64,000 bases of DNA from Natronospirillum operosum (GCF_004768465.1 NZ_SRMF01000003.1:186001-250000), one strand, 5' to 3'. Shown: positions 1 to 11,637, counted from the stretch's first letter. Numbers and translations are program-made. Notes: a model not told the origin generated them from the letters alone.

Positions 1-58
1 CCGACCCCAGGTCGGCCAGTTCCCGCAGCGCCCTGATTGTATCATGGCCAGACTGCAT
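1..58 (-). CDS. possible 5' end of a gene running off the left edge
   Basis: A reading frame opens at an ATG at 58 on the minus strand and stays open to the window edge, giving about 19 residues (MQSGHDTIRALRELADLGS). The composition looks like an ordinary helical N-terminus, but there is no clear Shine-Dalgarno sequence and too little protein to name. It would be the next gene downstream of selO on the same strand. An alternative ATG in another frame sits at 45. No function can be assigned. Confidence 0.3.
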   Translation of the reverse strand, partial: MQSGHDTIRALRELADLGS

Positions 59-113
59 TCTGCGTCAACTGGATGTCAGACCGGGCCGTCCCGCAGTGCC
101 CCTCGCCGCCCCT

Positions 114-1586
114 TCAGGTGCCGCAGAAGGTCTGGTAGACGCGCTCATCGGGTGCGGCAGGCTGTACATGGCGCGCGTCCTCGGCACGGGTGGTCCAGGG
201 CTGGGTTACCTCTGCCAGCAGATCATGAAAAGGCTGTAAATCCTGCTGATCTTCGGCGGCACGGATGGCGGCCTCGACCAGATGATTGCGCGGGATGACC
301 GCCGGACTGGTGTGCTCGATGCACTGACGGGCAGTTTCGGTTGTTGTGCCCTCGGCCGCCAGTCGCTGCAGCCAGCGCTCACGCCAGGTCTTCAGCGCGG
401 TGGCGTCGAAGTCCATGCCTTGCAGCGCCTCCGATGCCGTCAGCAGGTTGCCCAGACGCCGGAAGCTGAGCGTGAAGTCGGCTTCTGCCTGCGCCATCAA
501 GTGCAGCCAGTCGTCGATCAGGGCAGCATCTTCCGGCCGGTCTGTCTGCAGCCCCAGCTTGCGGCGCAGCACGGCCAGCCGGTGCATGTCATAACGGGCC
601 GTGAACTGGCCAATAATCTCGCGCGCATCTTCAAGATGGGTTTCCGGATCGTCGTCGGCCACCAGCAGGGCTTCGGCCAGGCGTGCCAGGTTCCACTGCG
701 CAATGGCGGGCTGGTTGCGGTAGGCATAGCGTCCGCCCTGATCAATGGAGCTGAATACCGTCTCCGGTCGATAGCTTTCCATAAAGGCACAGGGACCGAA
801 ATCGATGGTCTCGCCTGACAGCGCTGTGTTGTCGGTGTTCATGACACCGTGGATGAAGCCCAGGCCCATCCACCGGGCGACCAGTCGCGCCTGTCGGTCT
901 GCCACCAGCTCCAGCAGGGCCATGCCGGGGCTCGGATGGTCCGCCGGTACCGGGCTGTCGGCGTGCCGGTCCAGCGTGTAGCGGGTCAGCTCGCGCAGCG
1001 CGGCGCGGTCCTCGCGGGCGGCGAAATACTGAAAGGTGCCAACGCGGATGTGGCTGGCCGCCACCCGTGTCAGCACGGCACCCGGCAGCCCCCGGTCCCG
1101 CAGTACGGATTCACCGCTGGTGACGGCCGCCAGGGCCCGGGTAGTCGGTACGCCGAGCGCATGCATGGCCTCGCTGACCAGATACTCGCGCAATACCGGA
1201 CCCAGCGGCGCCCGGCCATCTCCGCCGCGTGAAAAGGCCGTGCGACCCGACCCTTTCAACTGAATGTCCCTGCGCTGACCGCGTGCATCGACCACCTCTC
1301 CGAGCAGCAGTGCCCGGCCATCACCCAACTGGGGCACGAACTGGCCGAACTGGTGCCCGGCATAGGCCTGAGCCAGAGGCTCGGCCCCGGGGATCAGCTC
1401 ATTGCCGGCGAAAACGTGGGCCAGATCCGCATCCGTACTGTCCATGCAGCCGCGCAGGCCCAGTTGCGTCGCCAGTTCCCGGTTCAGAATGATCAGCTCG
1501 GGATGCTGTACCGGCTGTGGTGCCTGCCGCTGGTAGAACCGTTCCGGCAGGCGGGCATAGGAATTGTCAAAGGGAAGTTCCAGCAT
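114..1586 (-). CDS. selO: SelO family protein adenylyltransferase (YdiU)
   Basis: About 490 residues, the usual length for bacterial SelO/YdiU, a pseudokinase-fold enzyme that transfers AMP from ATP to Ser/Thr/Tyr of target proteins in redox stress. The N-terminus MLELPFDNSYARLPERFY is typical. The conserved block GSGRTAFSRGGDGRAPLGPV matches the nucleotide-binding part of the family, followed by MNTDNTALSGETIDFGPC with the metal-binding Asp region. The protein ends in FCGT, the cysteine counterpart of the C-terminal selenocysteine of some homologues. The frame is open 44 codons further upstream, but that extension is not conserved-looking and would overlap the preceding gene, so ATG 1586 is preferred. 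Family assignment is firm; targets are unknown. Confidence 0.95.
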   Translation of the reverse strand: MLELPFDNSYARLPERFYQRQAPQPVQHPELIILNRELATQLGLRGCMDSTDADLAHVFAGNELIPGAEPLAQAYAGHQFGQFVPQLGDGRALLLGEVVDARGQRRDIQLKGSGRTAFSRGGDGRAPLGPVLREYLVSEAMHALGVPTTRALAAVTSGESVLRDRGLPGAVLTRVAASHIRVGTFQYFAAREDRAALRELTRYTLDRHADSPVPADHPSPGMALLELVADRQARLVARWMGLGFIHGVMNTDNTALSGETIDFGPCAFMESYRPETVFSSIDQGGRYAYRNQPAIAQWNLARLAEALLVADDDPETHLEDAREIIGQFTARYDMHRLAVLRRKLGLQTDRPEDAALIDDWLHLMAQAEADFTLSFRRLGNLLTASEALQGMDFDATALKTWRERWLQRLAAEGTTTETARQCIEHTSPAVIPRNHLVEAAIRAAEDQQDLQPFHDLLAEVTQPWTTRAEDARHVQPAAPDERVYQTFCGT

Positions 1587-1656
1587 GTCGGGACAGGGTC
1601 TCCGGTGCGGTGAATGATCGGCTGTCAGGGTTGAAATGGAGGCGATCGGCACCGAA

Positions 1657-4023
1657 TTAAAGGCTGGGTTCCGGCGTCGAGTCCACCAGGCAGTCACGGC
1701 CGCGCCGCTTGGCTCCATACAACCGCTGATCGGCCATGCCGATCAGGTGCTCCGGTGCCTTGTCCGATGCGGCCAGCTCATCCGTGCTGGCCAGGCCGCA
1801 ACTGACCGAGATACGGTGCGTCTGACCCTGCACCCTGAAGTCGGTCTGGCGGATCCGGTCGAGCAGACGACTGATGGCGCGACCGGCGTCAGTCAGTGGC
1901 GTATCGCGCAGCAACAGAATGAACTCTTCGCCCCCGAAACGTATGACCACATCCTGCTCGCGACAGGCCGTTTGCATCAGGCGGCCCAGTTGCTGCAGCA
2001 GTTCATCGCCAGCCTGATGGCCATGGGTGTCGTTGAAGGGCTTGAAACGATCGATGTCGATCATGGCCAGGCTCAATCTGGACTGCCCGGCGGGATTCTT
2101 CATCCAGTGATTCAGTTGCAGATCCAGATAGCGTCGGTTGTAAAGGCCGGTCAGCGGGTCCGTCAGCGACTCTCTGGTAAGGAAAGCCTCGGCGGCGATG
2201 GCACCCATGGCTTCTGCCAGCAGGTGGGCTACCACCATCAGTTGTTGCGCCTGCTGCTCGGGCCAGGTTCTGGGGTGCAGCGAATCGAACCCGAAGAAAC
2301 CGCTGAAGGCGGAGGAAGACTGCACGGGAATCAGCAGCAGCGCCCGTACACCATCATTCTCCAGAAAATCCCGTTCTGTTGCCGCTTCTGCGGGCAGCGC
2401 CCGGGTGTCGTTGATGATCAGGGGTCTTTGCTCCTGCAGCATCTGGCGCTGTTTGGCATCCAGCCAGGCAATATCACTGGTGGCCAGGTTCTGCAGACTG
2501 TCCATGGCCGATGCAACGCCCGGAGCGCACCACTCATGAGTGTTGCGCAGGAACTGGCCGTCTTCGGAGTAACGGAACAGGTAGGCCCGGTCGGCTCCCA
2601 GGTTCTGGCCGAAGGTGTGCAGCATGCGGTCGATACGGGCATCGATATTGGACTGGCTGGCATTGGCGAAGTGGGCCGAGGTGTCCGCCACCAGCCGACT
2701 GAACCGCCCTTCGGCTTCCAAGTCACGCTTGGCATCCTTGTGCTCGGTAATGTCGATGCAGGTGCCCACGGATACCAGTTCGCCTTCCACCGGAATGGCA
2801 TCCACCGACAGCCTGATCCAGCGGGTATCGCCTTCCCGCGTGATAAAGCGGAAGTCGTAATCATGGGGTACGGATTCACCGCTTTGGCGCATGCGGGCAC
2901 GGCGGCGGACCATGGAGCGGTCGGCCGGGTGAATGAGGCGCGGGAAGGACATCTGCAGCAGCTCTTCGCGCGGATAGCCGGTGATGGTGGACATGGCCGG
3001 ATTGACGATCTCGAACTGCTCGCCCCGGATCATGAAGATGCCGGCCGATGAGTTGTCCGCCAGCGCCCGGAACAGGCTTTCACTGGTGGCCAGTTCCCGG
3101 GTTCTGGTTTCCACTTCCAGACGCAGGCGTCGGCTGCGTCCGCGCAGCATCAAAACATAGAGCAGCACCAGCGCCAGCAGACTGGCGATCAGCAACGGAT
3201 AGAACCACTGGGGAGTTACTTCCTGGCGTTCAGAGCGCATCCAGCGCTGGGTGATGCGTCGAAGTACTTCAGGGTCCAGTTCACTCAGGGCGTCGTTGAC
3301 GGACTGCAGCAGGGCTGCATTGTCCGCAGTAACACCGGCGCGCAGGGGGTGGCTGTAAAGCAGCAGCAGGGGGTGAAAGTCGGAGGGCGCAGCGTGCTGG
3401 TCCAGCAGATACATGGCGACCGGGTAGTCGGCCACGAACGCATCGACAGTACCACTGACCGCCGCCCGGATCAGAATGTCGTTGTTGGCATACTGCCGAT
3501 AACTCAGCAGGGGCCGTTCCTGCCGCAGGTATTCCAGTTCATAGCTGCCTGCAACCACTCCGATGTCCTGGCCGCGCAGATCTTCAAGGCTCAGAATACC
3601 GGCACCGGAGCGCACGAAGAGAAAGGTGCTGAGGTTGATCATGGGCTCGGAGAAGTCGAGGAACCGACGCCGTTCCGGGGACGCGATCAGGCCGCCATGG
3701 AGATCAGCAGAGCCGGAACGTACCAGCTCGATGGAATCGGGCCAGTCCACAAGTTGAAATTCAACGGGGCGTCCCAGCTCGGCTGCCAGCTCGTGCCAGA
3801 GATCAATCAGCAGTCCCTGCGGTTCACCGTCACTGTCGGTAAAGGCAAAGGGTGGCCAGGCGTGATCCTGGGCGATGATCAGCGGCTCTGCATCCGGCCC
3901 GTCGCCCTGGGCCTTGCTTTCGACAGCAGACAGCCACACCAACAGACCGGCTGTCAGCAGGGCGGGCAGGCTCTTGGTCGTGAGCGCCGACACACAGGGC
4001 GGAGCTCGACAGCTGCGAAACAA
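1657..4023 (-). CDS. membrane diguanylate cyclase with periplasmic solute-binding sensor, PAS and GAF domains
   Basis: A 788-residue one-component c-di-GMP enzyme. In order: signal-like hydrophobic stretch (about 18-38), family-3 solute-binding (SBP_bac_3) sensor in the periplasm (48-265), transmembrane helix (274-293), PAS (316-430), GAF (455-610) and GGDEF domain (620-780). The active-site motif is GGEEF (697-701), so cyclase activity is expected. An RxxD inhibitory site (REQD, 688-691) stands five residues before it, so product inhibition is likely. Sensors of this type usually bind amino acids or related small molecules. The gene lies 75 bp downstream of gcvP on the same strand, which may hint at an amino-acid ligand (inference). 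No EAL domain is present. Confidence 0.93.
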   Translation of the reverse strand: MFRSCRAPPCVSALTTKSLPALLTAGLLVWLSAVESKAQGDGPDAEPLIIAQDHAWPPFAFTDSDGEPQGLLIDLWHELAAELGRPVEFQLVDWPDSIELVRSGSADLHGGLIASPERRRFLDFSEPMINLSTFLFVRSGAGILSLEDLRGQDIGVVAGSYELEYLRQERPLLSYRQYANNDILIRAAVSGTVDAFVADYPVAMYLLDQHAAPSDFHPLLLLYSHPLRAGVTADNAALLQSVNDALSELDPEVLRRITQRWMRSERQEVTPQWFYPLLIASLLALVLLYVLMLRGRSRRLRLEVETRTRELATSESLFRALADNSSAGIFMIRGEQFEIVNPAMSTITGYPREELLQMSFPRLIHPADRSMVRRRARMRQSGESVPHDYDFRFITREGDTRWIRLSVDAIPVEGELVSVGTCIDITEHKDAKRDLEAEGRFSRLVADTSAHFANASQSNIDARIDRMLHTFGQNLGADRAYLFRYSEDGQFLRNTHEWCAPGVASAMDSLQNLATSDIAWLDAKQRQMLQEQRPLIINDTRALPAEAATERDFLENDGVRALLLIPVQSSSAFSGFFGFDSLHPRTWPEQQAQQLMVVAHLLAEAMGAIAAEAFLTRESLTDPLTGLYNRRYLDLQLNHWMKNPAGQSRLSLAMIDIDRFKPFNDTHGHQAGDELLQQLGRLMQTACREQDVVIRFGGEEFILLLRDTPLTDAGRAISRLLDRIRQTDFRVQGQTHRISVSCGLASTDELAASDKAPEHLIGMADQRLYGAKRRGRDCLVDSTPEPSL

Positions 4024-4063
4024 GGTAGTGGCGCCTGTGTTTGTCGTTATTCTTTAGTACATT

Positions 4064-4069
4064 ATTATA
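4064..4069 (-). promoter_or_regulatory. candidate -10 box for the diguanylate cyclase gene
   Basis: A perfect TATAAT on the minus strand about 40 bp upstream of the cyclase start codon at 4023, in the AT-rich gap after gcvP. No convincing -35 at standard spacing was found. It suggests that the cyclase can be transcribed separately from gcvHP. Weak evidence by itself. Confidence 0.35.
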
Positions 4070-4097
4070 CACTAGGGCTGCACAAACGGACCACTGT

Positions 4098-7025
<2,928 letters not shown>

Positions 7026-7027
7026 GG

Positions 7028-7417
7028 TCAGTCGTCTCCCAGCGCGGCCGCGTAGGCCTCCGCGTCGAGCAATGTCTGCAACTGGGCCGGGTCGGCCACC
7101 TGCAGGCGCACCATCCAGCCGTCACCATAGCAGTCCTCATTGACGGTTTCCGGGGCTTCCTCGAGGGTGTCGTTGACTGCCAGCACGGTGCCGTCGATGG
7201 GTGCATAGATGTCCGAGGCGGCCTTGACGGACTCCACCACGGCCAGCTCGCCGCCGGCACTCACGGCCTGGTCGGGCTCCGGCAGTTCCAGGAACACGAT
7301 ATCGCCCAGGGCGGCCTGGGCATGATCTGTGATGCCCAGAGTCACGGTGCCGTCATCATGCTGACGAATCCATTCATGGCTGCGGGTATAACGGAGGTCG
7401 GTCGGCGTACTGGACAT
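7028..7417 (-). CDS. gcvH: glycine cleavage system H protein
   Basis: A 129-residue lipoyl carrier, the usual size, that shuttles the aminomethyl intermediate between P, T and L proteins. The lipoylated lysine is K65 in [17 protein letters not shown]. It begins [17 protein letters not shown], and the TRSHEW motif is typical. First gene of the gcvHP operon, diverging from the XRE-cupin regulator gene at 7641. The 220-bp divergent region holds the TTTCC-N4-AGAAA inverted repeat 111 bp upstream of this start. gcvT is not in this operon but lies beyond the regulator on the other strand. Confidence 0.97.
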   Translation of the reverse strand: MSSTPTDLRYTRSHEWIRQHDDGTVTLGITDHAQAALGDIVFLELPEPDQAVSAGGELAVVESVKAASDIYAPIDGTVLAVNDTLEEAPETVNEDCYGDGWMVRLQVADPAQLQTLLDAEAYAAALGDD

Positions 7418-7527
7418 GCAATGAGCTCCTGCGGACAGAAGGTGAGTCGGGCGCGCTGCGGCGCGGCGGTTCGTACGATCGGATTGGCGAAAAGGCTAGC
7501 AAGACCATTTCTTGAATGCAACGCAAA

Positions 7528-7541
7528 TTTCCTATAAGAAA
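7528..7541. promoter_or_regulatory. operator-like inverted repeat 1, between gcvHP and the XRE-cupin gene
   Basis: TTTCCTATAAGAAA, an inverted repeat with one mismatch (TTTCC / AGAAA, 4-nt spacer) embedded in A/T-rich flanks (AAA on the left, CTTTT on the right). It matches the repeats at 8317-8330 and 11283-11304. It sits midway between divergent gcvH (start 7417) and the regulator (start 7641), a good position to control both. Confidence 0.7.
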
Positions 7542-7640
7542 CTTTTGCCACCATGTTGCCTGATACTGTCGGTGTGGCGTTTCCTGTTATCGGCCGCTGT
7601 GCCATACTAGGCGCGCCATCAGTACTCTGCAGGGCACGTC

Positions 7641-8285
7641 GTGAGCATTGCCGATCAACCCCAGTTTCTCCGTGACGAGAAAAACAGCCGCCTCCAGGTC
7701 AGTCGGAGCGATACCAGCGAAGCCACTCTGCAGCCGCTGCAGTTGGGGGAGCGTGTGCGTTCCCTGCGGCTGAGCCAGAACCTGACGCTGGAAGAAGCCA
7801 GCAAGCGCACCGGCCTGGCCCGCTCCACCCTGTCCAAGATCGAGAACGAGCAGATCTCGCCGACCTTTACTGCGGTCAGCAAGCTGGTCCACGGCCTGGG
7901 CATTGATCTGCCGCAGCTGTTCAGCCAGCCCAGCCCGGGCGCCCAGCCCAGTGGCCGCCGCGACGTGACACGCCGGGGTGAGGGCAAGCCGCATCCGACG
8001 GCAACCTATGAGCACGAGCTGCTGGCGACCAACCTGACGCGCAAGAAGATGGTGCCCTTCGTCACCCGGGTGCGCGCGCGCCGGTTCGAGGAGTTCGCCG
8101 AATGGGTGCGCCATGACGGCGAAGAGTTTCTCTATGTGCTGTCCGGCACCATCTGGCTCTATACCGAGTTCTACGAGCCGATAGAAATGCAGGCCGGTGA
8201 TTCGGCCTACTATGATTGCACCATGGGCCATGCACTGGTCTCCGCCAGCCCGGAAGACGCCACCGTACTCTGGGTCACCGCCTGA
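7641..8285 (+). CDS. XRE-family HTH regulator with C-terminal cupin domain, probable glycine/serine catabolism regulator
   Basis: A 214-residue protein starting at GTG. Residues 36-92 form an XRE helix-turn-helix (LGERVRSLRLSQNLTLEEAS, then LARSTLSKIENEQISPTF). Residues about 145-212 form a small cupin (RHDGEEFLYVLSG, then AGDSAYYDCTMGHALVS), the usual effector module of this class. XRE-cupin proteins commonly sense amino acids, polyamines or related metabolites. The gene sits between gcvHP and gcvT. Three similar inverted repeats lie upstream of gcvH/itself, gcvT and sdaA, so it is the obvious candidate regulator of glycine cleavage and serine deamination. Ligand and sign of regulation are unknown. 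Confidence 0.9.
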   Translation: MSIADQPQFLRDEKNSRLQVSRSDTSEATLQPLQLGERVRSLRLSQNLTLEEASKRTGLARSTLSKIENEQISPTFTAVSKLVHGLGIDLPQLFSQPSPGAQPSGRRDVTRRGEGKPHPTATYEHELLATNLTRKKMVPFVTRVRARRFEEFAEWVRHDGEEFLYVLSGTIWLYTEFYEPIEMQAGDSAYYDCTMGHALVSASPEDATVLWVTA

Positions 8286-8316
8286 GCCGCAATTTGCACC
8301 ATGGCCGGTGCGTTTG

Positions 8317-8330
8317 TTTCCTATTGGAAA
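8317..8330. promoter_or_regulatory. operator-like inverted repeat 2, upstream of gcvT
   Basis: TTTCCTATTGGAAA, a perfect TTTCC-N4-GGAAA inverted repeat in the 119-bp gap between the regulator stop (8285) and gcvT (8405). It differs by only a few bases from the sites at 7528-7541 and 11283-11304. Its central position 81 bp before the gcvT start suggests overlap with the gcvT promoter. Confidence 0.75.
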
Positions 8331-8404
8331 TTTCTGTTTCTTTGCGGCATGATGAGGCACACAGGCTTTCGAGGCCGCTACCGAATTCGCCCTGAGGTGC
8401 CCGC

Positions 8405-9526
8405 ATGTCCGCGACCGATCTGAAATCCACTCCCCTGACTGCCTTGCATGAACGTATGGGTGCCCGCATGGTGCCCTTCGCCGGCTATCAGATGCCGGTG
8501 CAGTTTGCGCTGGGCGTCAAACAGGAACATCTGCACACCCGTCAGGCCGCCGGCCTGTTCGATGTGTCCCACATGGGGCAGTTCTGGCTGTCCGGCCCGG
8601 ATGCCGACCGGGCGCTGGAAGCCCTGGTGCCGGTGGATGTCCTGGGCCTGGCCGCGGGCCGGCAGCGCTATGGTCTGCTCACCAACGAGGCCGGTGGCAT
8701 TCTGGACGACCTGATGATCAGTCGTCATCCGGAAGGCCTGTATCTGGTAGTGAATGCGGCCTGCAAGGACGCCGATATGGCACATCTGCGGACGCATCTG
8801 CCGGTGAGTGTGAAACTGGAAGAAATGGCTGATCGAGCATTGCTGGCGCTGCAGGGGCCGGCGGCCGAGGCGGCACTGGCCGAACTGCAGCCGGCCGTGC
8901 GCACGCTGCGCTTCATGGACAATGTAACGCTGGACCTGCTGGGTGAACCGGCCATCATCTCGCGCAGCGGCTACACAGGCGAGGATGGCTACGAGATTTC
9001 GTGTCCGGCACATCTGGCAGAGGCGCTGGCCGAGAAGCTGCTGGCGCATGACCAGGTCGAGCCCATCGGCCTGGGGGCCCGCGACTCGCTGCGCCTGGAG
9101 GCGGGGCTCTGTCTCTATGGCCATGATATCGATACCCACACCAGCCCCATCGAAGCCAGCCTCAACTGGGCCATCAGCAAGGCCAGGCGTGCCGAGGGTG
9201 AACGTCCCGGTGGTTTCCCCGGTGCCGCCGTGATTCTGGCCCAGCTCAGCGGTGAACGGCCGCTGGCCCGGCGCCGGGTCGGGCTGCTCGGTCAGGGCCG
9301 GGCGCCGGTTCGAGAGGGTTCGGTGCTGCAGGATGCCGAGGGCCGTCGCATCGGCGCAGTAACCAGTGGCACCTTTGGCCCCAGTGTCGGCAAGCCGGTG
9401 GCCATGGGCTATCTGGAGGCCGACAGCACCGAAGTCGGCACGGAAGTGTATGCCGAGGTGCGTGGCAAGGCCCTGCCGATGACGGTCAGCGCCCTGCCGT
9501 TCAAGCGGGCGGATTACAAGCGCTGA
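8405..9526 (+). CDS. gcvT: aminomethyltransferase, glycine cleavage T protein
   Basis: A 373-residue tetrahydrofolate-dependent T protein that releases ammonia from the GcvH-bound intermediate and forms 5,10-methylene-THF. The family blocks MVPFAGYQMPVQF, FDVSHMGQFWLSG and SRSGYTGEDGYEISCPA are all present, as is the C-terminal barrel region SGTFGPSVGKPVAMGYL. It is transcribed from its own promoter region, with the inverted repeat at 8317-8330, divergently from gcvHP. No glyA or lpd lies nearby, so GcvL must be encoded elsewhere. Confidence 0.97.
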   Translation: MSATDLKSTPLTALHERMGARMVPFAGYQMPVQFALGVKQEHLHTRQAAGLFDVSHMGQFWLSGPDADRALEALVPVDVLGLAAGRQRYGLLTNEAGGILDDLMISRHPEGLYLVVNAACKDADMAHLRTHLPVSVKLEEMADRALLALQGPAAEAALAELQPAVRTLRFMDNVTLDLLGEPAIISRSGYTGEDGYEISCPAHLAEALAEKLLAHDQVEPIGLGARDSLRLEAGLCLYGHDIDTHTSPIEASLNWAISKARRAEGERPGGFPGAAVILAQLSGERPLARRRVGLLGQGRAPVREGSVLQDAEGRRIGAVTSGTFGPSVGKPVAMGYLEADSTEVGTEVYAEVRGKALPMTVSALPFKRADYKR

Positions 9527-9540
9527 TCGCTGTGCTGTTG

Positions 9541-9760
9541 CTCGCCACCTAGCTCGGGTACATGCCTACAAGGTGGCACTGTTGTCGGCTGTGAGCCTTG
9601 CTCGCGCATGCGTGGCCAAGGGCCACAGCCTATAGGCCCAGGCACCGATGGTGCCCCCGCCGGGAGTGGGTGCTGGGTGTGCAGACCGTCTGCGCCCAGA
9701 GACGGGCCTGATATGAGTTTTTGCGTGTCTGCGGTCAGGGTACCCCGTCATCAGGCGGTA
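9541..9760. repeat. intergenic dispersed-repeat element, gene-free gap between gcvT and sdaA
   Basis: The 263-bp gap between gcvT and the convergent sdaA holds no plausible gene. Several blocks recur in the gap at 23169-23772. Positions 9701-9730 (30 nt) are identical in direct orientation to 23652-23681. In inverted orientation, 9607-9632 (26 nt) match 23181-23206, 9718-9746 (29 nt) match 23260-23288, and 9552-9567 match 23685-23700. The first inverted block contains a small TGGCC-AAG-GGCCA hairpin. This is a mosaic repeat family confined to intergenic DNA, not a transposase-bearing insertion sequence. Confidence 0.8.
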
Positions 9761-9789
9761 ACCCTGAAAGGTTCAAATGACCAGCCCCC

Positions 9790-11163
9790 TCAGCATTCGG
9801 TCACATTCACCGCCAGGCCGCCGCGCGAGGTTTCCTTGTATTTGTCCAGCATGTCACGGCCGGTATCGCGCATGGTCTGAATGACCTTGTCGAGGGAGAC
9901 GAAGTGCTCACCGTCGCCGCGCAGGGCCATCTGGGTGGCGTTGATCGCCTTTACCGCCGCAATGGCATTGCGCTCGATGCAGGGCACCTGTACCAGCCCG
10001 CCGATGGGGTCGCAGGTCAGGCCCAGATTGTGTTCCAGCGCTATCTCGGCCGCATTCTCCACCTGCTCCGGGGTGCCGCCCAGCACCTCGGTCAGGCCGG
10101 CTGCCGCCATGGCGCAGGCCGAACCGACTTCGCCCTGACAGCCGACTTCGGCGCCGGAAATCGATGCATTCTGCTTGCACAGCGCGCCCACCGCGCCGGC
10201 GGTAAGCAGGAAGGGCACCACATCCTCTTCCTGCACCGCATCACTGAAATTCATGTAATACATCAACACCGCCGGAATGATGCCTGCAGCGCCATTGGTC
10301 GGTGCCGTCACCATGCGCCCACCGGCGGCGTTCTCCTCGTTCACGGCCAGCGCATAGAGGTTGATCCAGTCCATCGCGCCCAGAGTGGTGGAGATCATGT
10401 TGGCCTGACCAGCCTTCTGCAGCTCCGCATGGAAGCGGCGGGCCCGACGCCGCACGTCCAGCCCGCCGGGCAGGGTGCCCTCGGCCTTCAGTCCGGCTTC
10501 CACACAGTCACGCATGGCGCGCCAGAGCGTACACAGGCCGGATCTGACCTCGGCCTCCGGGCGCTGGCTGCATTCGTTGTCCAGCATCAACTGGCTGATC
10601 GACTTGCCGGTGTCGCGGGTCAGATGCAGCAGTTCGGCAGCGCTGCCGAAGTGGTGCGGCACTGGCGTGGCCGGTGGTTCGGTGCCCTCGGCCAGTTCCG
10701 CCTCGGTGACCACAAAGCCGCCGCCCACCGAGAAAAAGACCTGTTTGCGCAGGCAGTACTTGCCGGCCCAGGCGGCCAGGGTGACCGCATTGGGATGCTG
10801 CGGCAGGGGGTGGTCGTCAAAATGCAGATCGCGGTCCGGGTGCAGGGTGATGTTGTGCTTGCTCAGCACAGCGAGCGTCTGCGTGCTGCGTACCCGGTCC
10901 AGCAGGCCCTGCATCCAGGCCGGGTCCACAGTGTCGGGCGCTTCTCCGGCCAGCCCCGCCAGCACGGCGCGGTCGGTACCGTGCCCGCGTCCGGTGGCGC
11001 TGAGCGAGCCGTGCAGTGTGATGTCCAGCCGCGTCAGACGGTCCAGGTCGCCCTGGTGTTCCAGCGCGCGCGCAAAGGTCAGCGCTGCCCGCATGGGGCC
11101 GACCGTATGGGAACTGGAAGGGCCGATGCCGACCTTGAACAGATCGAAAACACTGATGTTCAT
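9790..11163 (-). CDS. sdaA: L-serine ammonia-lyase (iron-sulfur type)
   Basis: A 457-residue single-chain L-serine dehydratase converting serine to pyruvate and ammonia with a labile 4Fe-4S cluster. The N-terminus [20 protein letters not shown] carries the conserved GPSSSHT motif. The three cluster cysteines are C342 (GCQGEVG), C384 (TCDPIGG) and C395 (PCIERN), with normal spacing. The gene has its own upstream region with a perfect inverted repeat at 11283-11304 matching the gcv sites, so serine deamination is probably co-regulated with glycine cleavage. A degraded second sdaA fragment lies at 13617-13705. Confidence 0.97.
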   Translation of the reverse strand: MNISVFDLFKVGIGPSSSHTVGPMRAALTFARALEHQGDLDRLTRLDITLHGSLSATGRGHGTDRAVLAGLAGEAPDTVDPAWMQGLLDRVRSTQTLAVLSKHNITLHPDRDLHFDDHPLPQHPNAVTLAAWAGKYCLRKQVFFSVGGGFVVTEAELAEGTEPPATPVPHHFGSAAELLHLTRDTGKSISQLMLDNECSQRPEAEVRSGLCTLWRAMRDCVEAGLKAEGTLPGGLDVRRRARRFHAELQKAGQANMISTTLGAMDWINLYALAVNEENAAGGRMVTAPTNGAAGIIPAVLMYYMNFSDAVQEEDVVPFLLTAGAVGALCKQNASISGAEVGCQGEVGSACAMAAAGLTEVLGGTPEQVENAAEIALEHNLGLTCDPIGGLVQVPCIERNAIAAVKAINATQMALRGDGEHFVSLDKVIQTMRDTGRDMLDKYKETSRGGLAVNVTEC

Positions 11164-11282
11164 GCTGCCATCCCCTGACGGCTGTGGTCCGGTGACACTG
11201 CTGTCCGACCGGAACGCCGCCGCTGCCTCGTCTGATGTGATTGGATTTTCAGACTAGCAACCACTTTTCTCCTAAGCAATAC

Positions 11283-11304
11283 AAAGTTTCCAATAGGAAA
11301 CTTT
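11283..11304. promoter_or_regulatory. operator-like inverted repeat 3, upstream of sdaA
   Basis: A perfect inverted repeat with 9-bp arms, AAAGTTTCC and GGAAACTTT, around the 4-nt centre AATA, 120 bp upstream of the sdaA start. It is the most symmetrical of the three TTTCC-N4-GGAAA sites in the window and probably the strongest binding site of the proposed XRE-cupin regulon. Confidence 0.78.
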
Positions 11305-11358
11305 TTGGCCGGATCAGGCAAGGTGATGACTTTTGCAGGCAAGCCTGCCGGACCTGAC

Positions 11359-11388
11359 TTGCGTTCCAGAGCCTGGCCTTGCTATTCT
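11359..11388 (+). promoter_or_regulatory. candidate promoter of the ilvB leader transcript
   Basis: TTGCGT at 11359-11364 and TATTCT at 11383-11388 with an 18-bp spacer, about 43 bp before the leader-peptide start. Spacing and hexamers fit a sigma-70 promoter of moderate quality in the position expected for an attenuated operon. Not proven from sequence alone. Confidence 0.4.
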
Positions 11389-11430
11389 CCAGTGCGTAAA
11401 TTCTAATCGTTGATCGAAGGCGAACCCCGC

Positions 11431-11523
11431 ATGATCGCTCCACTGCTTTTGACGAACCCACTGAATGCCGCGCTGGACGCGGTAGTGGTGCGTGTGGTGG
11501 TGATCGTAGGCAAGGCGCCGTAG
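11431..11523 (+). CDS. ivbL: ilvB operon leader peptide
   Basis: A 30-codon ORF beginning MIAPLLLTNPLN and then running DAVVVRVVVIVGKAP to a TAG. It is rich in Val and Leu codons and closely resembles the E. coli IvbL C-terminus (VVVVRVVVVVGNAP). It lies 25 bp before a strong hairpin with T-run at 11549-11590. This is the classical arrangement for ribosome-mediated attenuation by charged Val- and Leu-tRNA. Val codons form the control region (GTA GTG GTG CGT GTG GTG GTG ATC GTA), so valine and leucine limitation should relieve termination. Confidence 0.93.
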   Translation: MIAPLLLTNPLNAALDAVVVRVVVIVGKAP

Positions 11524-11548
11524 GGTCCGGATCAACGCATAATTTTCC

Positions 11549-11590
11549 AAAACCCCGCCGGCGCAAACCGGACGGGGTTTTTTGTTTTTT
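11549..11590 (+). terminator. attenuator terminator of the ilvBN operon
   Basis: The 5' arm AAAACCCCGCCGG (11549-11561) pairs with the 3' arm CCGG-A-CGGGGTTTT (11568-11581, one bulged A) across a CGCAAA loop. It is followed by a T-rich stretch interrupted by one G up to 11590. This is a textbook intrinsic terminator between ivbL and ilvB. An alternative antiterminator pairing with the leader coding region is expected but was not worked out. Confidence 0.92.
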
Positions 11591-11637
11591 GCTCCGTCCA
11601 AATTGCCGCCGGCTCGAACAGACACAAGGACTGGAGC

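Noticed and set aside
1636-3051. Long plus-strand open frame (471 codons) opposite the diguanylate cyclase gene
   Set aside because: It mirrors a fully domain-annotated gene, has no family-like sequence, and its Gln/His/Gly-rich translation is typical of antisense frames in GC-rich DNA.
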